Positions 21,780 to 27,485 of a stretch of DNA of 27,485 nucleotides are shown piece after piece. Position 1 is the first letter of the stretch, and every line of letters starts with the position of its first letter. Position numbers and translations under genes: made by a program. Source of the DNA: Nitrospinae bacterium CG11_big_fil_rev_8_21_14_0_20_56_8 (lineage in GTDB: Bacteria; Nitrospinota; Nitrospinia; Nitrospinales; VA-1); contig PCWF01000113.1 of assembly GCA_002796165.1 (NCBI GenBank), positions 17,409 to 44,893 on the forward strand. Reading direction: 5' to 3'. The notes beneath the pieces were generated by a model that searched no databases, was not told the origin of the DNA, and saw nothing but the letters and a program-made list of their open reading frames with translations.

Positions 21780-21815
21780 CCATATTTTCAAAATACACAA
21801 TTTTTGAAAATATGG
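21780..21815. repeat. Perfect 14-base inverted repeat between pilS and the CDGSH gene
   Basis: CCATATTTTCAAAA (21780-21793), 8-base loop, TTTTGAAAATATGG (21802-21815). It lies in a short AT-rich island 41 bases downstream of the pilS stop and ~57 bases upstream of the CDGSH start. No T tract directly follows it on the minus strand, so it may be an operator for the CDGSH operon or an atypical terminator of the pil operon. Confidence 0.75.
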
Positions 21816-21856
21816 AACCTTGTATTTTTGATTTCGAGAGCGGGAAAGGGTCGCGA

Positions 21857-23620
21857 TCAGGCGGTCCGGGAGCCGGGGGAGGGTGTGGGGCCGGCAACGG
21901 ACGGCGCCGGACGAGGATCGGTTTCCGGTTCGGCGCCGGAAAAGGGCAGGAACAGGGTGAAGGTGGTGCCCTGGCCCACCTGGCTTTTTACGTCAATGTG
22001 TCCGCCATTGCGCTGAACGATCTGGTACACGGTGGCCAGCCCGAGTCCCACGCCGTTTTCCTTGGTGGTGTAAAAGGGATCGAAAATGGTCTTGATCTGA
22101 TCGGGGGGAATGCCGCATCCGTTGTCCGCCACGGTGAGCACCACGCCGGGCTCGGTGGAGGCGTAGTTGACCGACCGGAAGGTCTCGACCGCCGTGAGTT
22201 GCACGAGGAGCGAACCTCCACCGTCCATGGCCTGCAGTCCGTTCCGGCACAGGTTCCACACGAGTTGCCGGACCTCTTCTTCATCCGATTGCAGGGTGAG
22301 GTGGCCGGGCCCGGCCTGGAACACGATGTCCACGCCGGGGGGGCAGTCCTCGCTGTTTTTCATGAGGGTGATGGCATCCTGGATAATGCCGGTCAGGTCG
22401 ACCAACCCCATCCGGTGCCGCCGCGGCTGGGAGTAGTTGAGAAAATCGGAAACGATGGAGTTCAGCCGGTCGGTTTCGCGCACCACGATATCCATGAGCT
22501 TCTGGTAAACGCTATCCAGGTGGAGTTCGTTCCGGAGCATCTGGATGGAGCCGCTCAGGGAAGCGAGTGGATTGCGGATTTCGTGCGCGAGACCGGCGGA
22601 GATACGCCCGATCGCCGCGAGCTGTTCGGCCTGGCCGATTTTTTCCTGCATGTCTTTCATTTCGGTGAGGTCCTCGAACACGCAGATGTATCCCTTCGCC
22701 GGTTCCCCCGGTTCTCCCAACCGGCTCAGTTTCGCGCGGATGAAGATGCTTTGTTCACCTTTGCGCGTGCACGGCCCGGAGATCTGCACCGGCATGGCGG
22801 GGGGCAGAGGGGGGCGGAACAATTTTTCGAATTCCGGCAGGTCCAGTATTTCGTAACAGGGGCGGTTCAGCGTTTCGGACAGGGCATAGCCGGTGGTTTC
22901 CTGGCCCGCCCGGTTGACCGAAGTGATGCGTCCCTGAAGGTCCGTCGTGATGAGCCCATTGCCCATGTTCTGGATCACGCTCTGGTTGAACGCCTGCAGT
23001 TCCTGGAGATCGATGCTCGTCATCGCCAGCTCTTCCTTGATGACGAGCAACCGGTTCGAGAGGATGCCGCTCAGGTAGGCCACCGCGTAGTACGAAGCGA
23101 CGTTTATGATGATGATATAAAATCCGTAGCCTCCCTCGAAGGTGACGTGGGTGGCCACCGTGAACAATTCCACCGGTTGTATGAAATTGAAATATTCAAA
23201 GTCGACCAGGAGACCGTACAGGATGCTGGCGCCCGAGGCCGCCAGGTAGCAGGCGGTTCGCGGAAGCATGACGCTGGTCGCGATGATGACGAAGATATAA
23301 AGAAAGGATAGCGGGCTGTCGATGCCGCCGGTGGCATACAGCAGGCCGCACACCAGGAACAGGTCGCCCACCACTTGAACGGACGCGTGCAGGCCGAGAT
23401 AGTTCTGTAACCAGCGGAACAGGAGCGCGTACAGGAGGCAGAGGGAATAGCCCGCGGCGAGAACGACGCTGAGGGGAATGATGGGGCCGGGCAGGCCGAC
23501 TCTCTGCTCGAATCCGACGATGACCCCCACAAACCCGGTGAGGAAGACCACCCGAAGGACCATGATGGTTTTCACCCGGAGCTGGAGTTCTTTGTCGGGT
23601 TTTTGGTTTTTCAGCACCAT
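21857..23620 (-). CDS. pilS: Sensor histidine kinase PilS (type IV pilus regulation)
   Basis: A 587-residue membrane kinase. About six hydrophobic helices lie between ~20 and ~190, the PilS-type sensor module. A PAS domain follows (~208-318), then HisKA with H346 in LAHEIRNPLASL, and an ATPase domain with WNLCRNGLQAM, DNGCGI at 499-504, FDPFYTTK and GVGLGLATVYQIV. The C-terminus is a short proline-rich tail. In relatives PilS phosphorylates PilR, a sigma-54 activator that turns on pilin genes. Position directly after pilC in a pil operon supports the assignment. Unusually, no pilR follows: the next gene encodes the CDGSH protein. The cognate regulator must be elsewhere, or PilS has another partner. 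Confidence 0.87.
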   Translation of the reverse strand: MVLKNQKPDKELQLRVKTIMVLRVVFLTGFVGVIVGFEQRVGLPGPIIPLSVVLAAGYSLCLLYALLFRWLQNYLGLHASVQVVGDLFLVCGLLYATGGIDSPLSFLYIFVIIATSVMLPRTACYLAASGASILYGLLVDFEYFNFIQPVELFTVATHVTFEGGYGFYIIIINVASYYAVAYLSGILSNRLLVIKEELAMTSIDLQELQAFNQSVIQNMGNGLITTDLQGRITSVNRAGQETTGYALSETLNRPCYEILDLPEFEKLFRPPLPPAMPVQISGPCTRKGEQSIFIRAKLSRLGEPGEPAKGYICVFEDLTEMKDMQEKIGQAEQLAAIGRISAGLAHEIRNPLASLSGSIQMLRNELHLDSVYQKLMDIVVRETDRLNSIVSDFLNYSQPRRHRMGLVDLTGIIQDAITLMKNSEDCPPGVDIVFQAGPGHLTLQSDEEEVRQLVWNLCRNGLQAMDGGGSLLVQLTAVETFRSVNYASTEPGVVLTVADNGCGIPPDQIKTIFDPFYTTKENGVGLGLATVYQIVQRNGGHIDVKSQVGQGTTFTLFLPFSGAEPETDPRPAPSVAGPTPSPGSRTA

Positions 23621-23736
23621 GGGGAACCCCGGGTGAACCGGCTTCGATGTCGTTTTGAGGAGCGCAAGGCGGACGAAGGACCGAACCCCTCCCGCCCCTT
23701 ATATGGAAGGGATTGGGAAAGGTCCCGCATCCGGTA

Positions 23737-24936
23737 TCAGATGCCTTCGCCCATTTTGAAAATAGGCAGATACATGGCGACGACGATAAACCCGACAATG
23801 ACCCCCAGGAACACCATCAGAGCAGGCTCCAGAAGGGAGGTCAGGGCCTCGACGGCGGTATCGACCTCTTCGTCGTAGAAATCGGCGATCTTGGCCAGCA
23901 TGGTGTCCAGCGATCCGGAATTTTCGCCGACGTCGATCATCTGCACCACCATGGGGGGGAAGATGTTTTCGCGCGAGAGGGGACCCGAGATGTTTTCGCC
24001 TTCCTTGATCGCTTCAATGGTATTGAAGACGGCGATCTCCACGATTTTGTTCCCCGCGGTGCGGCCGCAGATGTCCATCCCTTCGATCAGGGGCACGCCG
24101 CTGGCGAGCAGGGTGCCGAGGGTTCGGGTGAACTTGGCGACGGAGACTTTTTGCACCAGCGGGCCGGCCACGGGAAGCTTGAGCAGGAGGCGGTCGATTT
24201 CCAGCCGTCCCTTCTCGGTGGCGTAGATTTTCTTGATGGCGAAAAACGAACCCACCCCCGTGATGACCATATAGTACCACTTGTAGCGAAACAGGTCGCT
24301 GACGTCCATGACCAGCTTGGTGGGAGCGGGAAGCTCGGCCCCGCCTCCGGAGAACATTTCGGCGAACGCGGGGATGACGAAGATCATCAGGAACGCCACG
24401 ACGCCCACGGCCACGGTGACGATCATGGCGGGGTATACCATCGCGCCTTTGACCTTCTTTTTGAGGGCCTGCGCTTTTTCGATGTATTCCGCAAGCCGCC
24501 GGAGGATGGTATCGAGGATGCCGCCCACCTCGCCCGCCTCCACGAGGTTGCAATACAGAGCGTCGAAGACCTTCGGGTGCTTGCGCAGGGAGTCGGAAAG
24601 GTTGCCGCCCACCTCGATGTTGCTTTTGACCTGACTGACGACGGCTCCGAAGGTCTTGTTCTCCGCGCCCCGCCCCAGAATGTCGAGGCATTGAACCAGC
24701 GGAAGGCCCGCGTCGACCATGGTGCAGAACTGGCGGGTGAACAGAACGATGTCCCGCTCGGTGACCTTCTGTTTTTTGGGTCCGAAAAGCGCGCTCTGCC
24801 CGGCTTTCTTGGCCACTTTATCGGGGCGGATGTTTTTCTGGCGCAGTTTGACAATGGCGTCTTTTTCGTCCTCGGCCTCGATTTCCCCGGACTGGACCTT
24901 GCCATGAACCCGTGTCTTGTAGGTGAAGGTTCCCAT
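23737..24936 (-). CDS. pilC: Type IV pilus inner-membrane platform protein PilC
   Basis: A 399-residue polytopic protein on which the pilus ATPases act to assemble and retract the fibre. Two GspF-type repeats are seen: RDIVLFTRQFCTMVDAGLPLVQCLDIL (~60-87) and AKFTRTLGTLLASGVPLIEGMDI (~262-285). Membrane helices are at ~165-190, ~215-235 and ~370-395. The motifs VEAGEVGGILDTILRRLAEY and IDVGENSGSLDTMLAKIADFYDEEV are standard. Length is typical. It follows the cyclic-nucleotide-binding gene by 26 bases and precedes pilS, so this is one operon. Confidence 0.95.
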   Translation of the reverse strand: MGTFTYKTRVHGKVQSGEIEAEDEKDAIVKLRQKNIRPDKVAKKAGQSALFGPKKQKVTERDIVLFTRQFCTMVDAGLPLVQCLDILGRGAENKTFGAVVSQVKSNIEVGGNLSDSLRKHPKVFDALYCNLVEAGEVGGILDTILRRLAEYIEKAQALKKKVKGAMVYPAMIVTVAVGVVAFLMIFVIPAFAEMFSGGGAELPAPTKLVMDVSDLFRYKWYYMVITGVGSFFAIKKIYATEKGRLEIDRLLLKLPVAGPLVQKVSVAKFTRTLGTLLASGVPLIEGMDICGRTAGNKIVEIAVFNTIEAIKEGENISGPLSRENIFPPMVVQMIDVGENSGSLDTMLAKIADFYDEEVDTAVEALTSLLEPALMVFLGVIVGFIVVAMYLPIFKMGEGI

Positions 24937-24962
24937 GAGGAATTCCCTGTCCTTTCCCGGCT

Positions 24963-25397
24963 CTATTTATTTTTTGAGTGATCTTTCAACGTAAACGAAT
25001 TCATCTGGTTCTGCGCGTTGTCCAGTTCCAGTCCCACGCGGGCGAGCAGGTTGGTGGTCACCCGAAGGCGCTGAACGAGCGCAAGGACGATCGCCTTCAG
25101 GTCCTCGGGAAGCTTGCTCACCAACTGGTCGAAGGCTTCCTTGTCGATGATCCCCACCGTCACGTCTCCCACCGCCGTCACGGTTGCGCTCCGCACTTCA
25201 TCGGAGATGAGACCCATCTCTCCGAACACCTCGCCCTCTTTCAGCGTCCCGATCACGATGTTCTTCTTGTCCACCTTCTTGGTGATGCGCACCTCCCCCT
25301 TGAGGACGACATAGGCGTTATTGCTCCGGATGCCCTCGGAGATAATGACCTCCTTGTTCCCGAACCTTTGATGGATGGGCGTGTTCTTGATGTTCAT
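24963..25397 (-). CDS. Single-domain cyclic-nucleotide-binding (CAP_ED) protein in pil operon
   Basis: A 144-residue soluble protein consisting of one cNMP-binding beta-barrel (~8-110) and a C-terminal helix, with no DNA-binding domain. Visible elements are EVIISEGIRSNNAYVVLKGEVRITKK, the phosphate-binding cassette GEVFGEMGLISDEVRSATVTA (glutamate and arginine conserved as in cAMP-binding proteins) and GIIDKEAFDQLVSKLP. It may sense cAMP, cGMP or a related nucleotide and relay this by contact, e.g. to the pilus motor or PilC. Its ATG overlaps the stop of the zinc-ribbon gene by 4 bases, implying joint translation. The ligand and the partner are inference. Confidence 0.88.
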   Translation of the reverse strand: MNIKNTPIHQRFGNKEVIISEGIRSNNAYVVLKGEVRITKKVDKKNIVIGTLKEGEVFGEMGLISDEVRSATVTAVGDVTVGIIDKEAFDQLVSKLPEDLKAIVLALVQRLRVTTNLLARVGLELDNAQNQMNSFTLKDHSKNK

Positions 25398-26101
25398 GCT
25401 TTCCCCAATGCTTTTAACGTTTCCTTGAAAACTTTGTAGAACGTATCGTTCTCGGCGATGGATTTCTTGAGAATGTCTCCCAGCTTGTCGAAGTCCTTGT
25501 CGTTGATGACGACGTTGACGCTGAGATTGAAGGCCTGCATGTTGTTCAGGGTTTTCATGCCGGGTCCGGCCAGGGCGACGAAAATATGCCGGCGGGTGAC
25601 CATGGGCAACTCGATCAGGCTCTGGTAAAGGGCGCTCTTGTCGAGGGGCACGTTGCCGAAGGTTTCATGGAGCGCCACCAGGTGAAACTGGGTGAATCGC
25701 ATTTTGTACACCGCCTGTTCGGGAGTGCGCGCGAATTGAATTTTGAATCCCTTCTCCTCAAGGTTATGAACCCAGGCGTCTTTGTTTTTTTCGTCCAGCA
25801 CGAGGGCGATCCGGTCATGCTCGTCATAGATGACCAGTTCCTGGTCTTCCTCGGATTCTTCCTGCGTGATCGTGAGCTTGGGGGTGTCGATGGTTTTTTC
25901 CGGCGCCTCGGCCTTTGCGGGAGCGGGTGGCGGCGCGGAAGCAACGGCGGGTTCCGCCTCCGGCGCGGGCGCGTTCAGGTGCTGGTCCACGCGAATCTTC
26001 GATTTGCATCCCGGGCAGGTGATGTTGAACGCCTGGCCCCTGGGAAGCTTGTCATCGGGAATGGTGATGGTTTTCTGGCAACCGTTGCATTTGATCTGCA
26101 T
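25394..26101 (-). CDS. Zinc-ribbon / pseudo-receiver-like protein in pil operon
   Basis: A 235-residue protein. The N-terminus is an MJ0042-type zinc ribbon (MQIKCNGCQKTITIPDDKLP...ITCPGCKSKIRV, two CxxC pairs, ~5-32). A Pro/Ala/Glu-rich linker follows (~43-88). The C-terminal ~140 residues (IALVLDEKNKDAWVHNLEEKGFKIQFARTPEQAVYKMRFTQFHLVALHETFG...) read like a response-regulator fold: alternating hydrophobic strands and helices, with LVALHE where the phospho-aspartate strand would be. No aspartate sits at that place, so it would be a pseudo-receiver. I do not recognise a named family. It lies between the PilT-type ATPase and the cNMP-binding gene and overlaps the latter, so it probably regulates pilus function. 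Confidence 0.78.
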   Translation of the reverse strand: MQIKCNGCQKTITIPDDKLPRGQAFNITCPGCKSKIRVDQHLNAPAPEAEPAVASAPPPAPAKAEAPEKTIDTPKLTITQEESEEDQELVIYDEHDRIALVLDEKNKDAWVHNLEEKGFKIQFARTPEQAVYKMRFTQFHLVALHETFGNVPLDKSALYQSLIELPMVTRRHIFVALAGPGMKTLNNMQAFNLSVNVVINDKDFDKLGDILKKSIAENDTFYKVFKETLKALGKA

Positions 26102-26122
26102 ATCTTCTCCCGCGAGGGTTTA

Positions 26123-27289
26123 CTATGTGGTTTCGCCGTATTCCTCGTCCATGACCAGTTGGTCGATGTCGGTGGTCTTCTCGCCGCGCGCGGCCTTGAT
26201 GGTGTCCAGTCCGCGGCCCACGATGGCTTTCCGGGAGGCATACGCCAACGCCGTTTCTTCCGTGATCTTGCCCTCCTTCACCAGTTGAAGGATGTTCTGA
26301 TCGAAAGTCCACATGCCGTACGCCGCGCCATTGCTGATGATCTCGTAATAGGTTTTCCCTTCCGATTCGCCGTTGACGATGGTGTCGCGCACGCGCATGT
26401 TGGAGGTCATGATCTCCAGCAGGGCCACGCGCCCGCCTCCCACCTTGGGGAGCAGTCTCTGGCAGATGATCCAGCGCACGGTGTCCGCCAGACGGATGCG
26501 GATCTGCTGTTCTTCCTCCTGCGAAAACATGCCGACGATCCGGTTGATGGTCTGCCCGGCATCCACGGTATGCAGGGTGCTCAACACGAGGTGACCCGTC
26601 TCGGCGGCGCTCAGGCCGATTTCAACGGTTTCCCGGTCGCGCATTTCACCGACGAGGATCACCTTCGGCGCCTGCCGGAGTGCGGCGCGAAGGCCGCTTG
26701 AAAACGCATCGTAGTCGGACCCCAGCTCGCGCTGGTTGAAGGTCGCTTTCTTATGCGGGTGAACGAACTCCACCGGGTCTTCCAGGGTGATGATGTGGAT
26801 GGACTTGTCTTCATTCATCTTGTTGAGCAGGGCGGCGAGCGTGGTGGATTTCCCGCTCCCGGTAGCGCCGGTGACCAGGATCAGCCCGTTCTTCTCTTCC
26901 GCCGCCTTGGCGAACTGCGGAGGCAGTTTCAGGTCGTCGATCGAGGGAATCCGCGTTTCCAGCTTGCGGAGGACGATCGAGTAGTTGCCGCGTTGGCAAA
27001 AGATATTGACCCGGAACCGGGCCTTCCCCACCAGAAAATAGGAACAATCGCAGGAGCCTTCCCGGATCAGGATCTCGGTCAACCGCCGGTCGGAGTTGAT
27101 CAGGTTCATTGCCATGATCTCCGCCTGGAACGGGGTCAGCTTTTCAAACGGTGGATCGATAGGCACCCCGGTCAACTGTCCGGAGCTTTCCACCTGGAAA
27201 GGTTTGCCGACCGTTATGTTGAGGTCGGAAATGTTCCCGAACGCCTCCAGCATGGTGGTGAGAATATAGTCGATCTCGGCTTTTCTCAT
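26123..27289 (-). CDS. PilT/PilU-type pilus retraction ATPase
   Basis: A 388-residue cytoplasmic ATPase of the PilT family that powers pilus retraction. An N-terminal PAS-like domain (~1-110) precedes Walker A GATGSGKSTT (141-150), the Asp box ITLEDPVEF (~177-184), Walker B VILVGEMRDRET (~220-231) and the His box GHLVLSTLHTVDA (~242-254). SQEEEQQIRIRLADTVRWIICQRLLPK corresponds to the AIRNLIR-preceding region of PilT, with changes. A ~35-residue acidic C-terminal extension (ending LVMDEEYGETT) exceeds standard PilT (~345-350), which together with a second PilT-like gene 9 bases upstream suggests a PilU-like accessory motor. I therefore leave the symbol open. Confidence 0.92.
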   Translation of the reverse strand: MRKAEIDYILTTMLEAFGNISDLNITVGKPFQVESSGQLTGVPIDPPFEKLTPFQAEIMAMNLINSDRRLTEILIREGSCDCSYFLVGKARFRVNIFCQRGNYSIVLRKLETRIPSIDDLKLPPQFAKAAEEKNGLILVTGATGSGKSTTLAALLNKMNEDKSIHIITLEDPVEFVHPHKKATFNQRELGSDYDAFSSGLRAALRQAPKVILVGEMRDRETVEIGLSAAETGHLVLSTLHTVDAGQTINRIVGMFSQEEEQQIRIRLADTVRWIICQRLLPKVGGGRVALLEIMTSNMRVRDTIVNGESEGKTYYEIISNGAAYGMWTFDQNILQLVKEGKITEETALAYASRKAIVGRGLDTIKAARGEKTTDIDQLVMDEEYGETT

Positions 27290-27298
27290 GGTCCTCCC

Positions 27299-27485
27299 TC
27301 AGAAAAATTCGGGGGGTTTCTTAAGGTACTGGACAAACCGCTCCTTGACGATGGATTTGTCGAAGGCGTCCTCGGGACCCACTTTCCCCGCGTTCAAGGC
27401 ATCGAGAATGGCGTCATCGAGCGATTGCATGCCAAACTTTTTCCCGGTCTGGATCGAGGAAGGAATCTGGAACGTTTTTCCTTCG
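27299..27485 (-). CDS. pilT: PilT-type ATPase, C-terminal end (cut by window edge)
   Basis: The last 61 residues of a gene running in from beyond the window: EGKTFQIPSSIQTGKKFGMQ (first 20), then SLDDAIL and ending KPPEFF. The segment TFQIPSSIQTGKKFGMQSLDDAIL is the conserved C-terminal part of PilT retraction ATPases. It is a tandem paralogue of the 388-residue ATPase that starts 9 bases later. The Walker motifs lie outside the window, so activity cannot be judged. Confidence 0.85.
   Translation of the reverse strand, partial: EGKTFQIPSSIQTGKKFGMQSLDDAILDALNAGKVGPEDAFDKSIVKERFVQYLKKPPEFF

Noticed and set aside
21659..23311. Plus-strand frame of 550 codons opposite pilS
   Set aside because: Antisense shadow; pilS motifs on the minus strand are complete.
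1..27485. CRISPR array, tRNA or rRNA genes, integrase or complete insertion sequence
   Set aside because: No regularly spaced direct repeats, no tRNA-like cloverleaf or rRNA sequence recognised, and no transposase or integrase motifs on either strand.

Overview
The window comes from a GC-rich Gram-negative bacterium. The evidence is an outer-membrane porin, several lipoprotein signal peptides, a type IV pilus operon of the order seen in Geobacter-like bacteria, and a sigma-54-type promoter in front of flagellar hook genes. The gene mix (paralogous SUMF1-fold lipoproteins, an FG-GAP lipoprotein, PilT-PilC-PilS) fits a deltaproteobacterial or Nitrospinota-grade lineage. That placement is inference; no rRNA is present to settle it.

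Layout. 1-1412: 5' part of cobalamin-dependent methionine synthase metH (minus). 1529-1702: a dispersed repeat (family A). 1700-5917: a tightly packed minus-strand operon of OprP-type porin, PhnD-like periplasmic binding protein and sensor histidine kinase, which looks like an envelope solute-sensing unit. 5918-6311: intergenic with repeat family B. 6312-7481: secreted beta-propeller sugar dehydrogenase (plus). 7579-8448: SUMF1-fold lipoprotein (minus), head-to-head with an orphan ParB-like protein (8448-9452). 9453-10141: a wrecked HicB/HicA-type toxin-antitoxin locus, in which the antitoxin-like gene is split by a family A repeat and the toxin gene is cut off by a family B repeat. 10142-12087: YqhA-family membrane protein, apt, and a LysM/M23 lipoprotein (all minus). 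12239-13363: FG-GAP repeat lipoprotein (plus), followed by a structured RNA-like element and a strong terminator. 13627-17445: sigma-54-type promoter, fliK, flgD, flgE and terminator. 17611-18528: a Maf/MptE-like protein probably linked to flagellin glycosylation. 18529-20597: gene debris followed by a lower-GC hipBA module with two palindromic operators. 20627-21723: SUMF1-fold lipoprotein translationally coupled to a tandem-CDGSH iron-sulfur protein (minus). 21857-27485: minus-strand pilus operon with two PilT-type ATPases, a zinc-ribbon/pseudo-receiver protein, a cyclic-nucleotide-binding protein, PilC and PilS.

How the genes work together. Two regions concern surface motility: flagellar hook assembly, and type IV pilus retraction with platform, sensor and two unusual soluble regulators. 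The porin, binding protein and kinase form a plausible uptake/sensing circuit. The most notable points are the repeat-disrupted toxin-antitoxin locus, the regulatory insert inside the pilus operon, the binding-protein/kinase coupling, and the riboswitch-like element before the flagellar genes.
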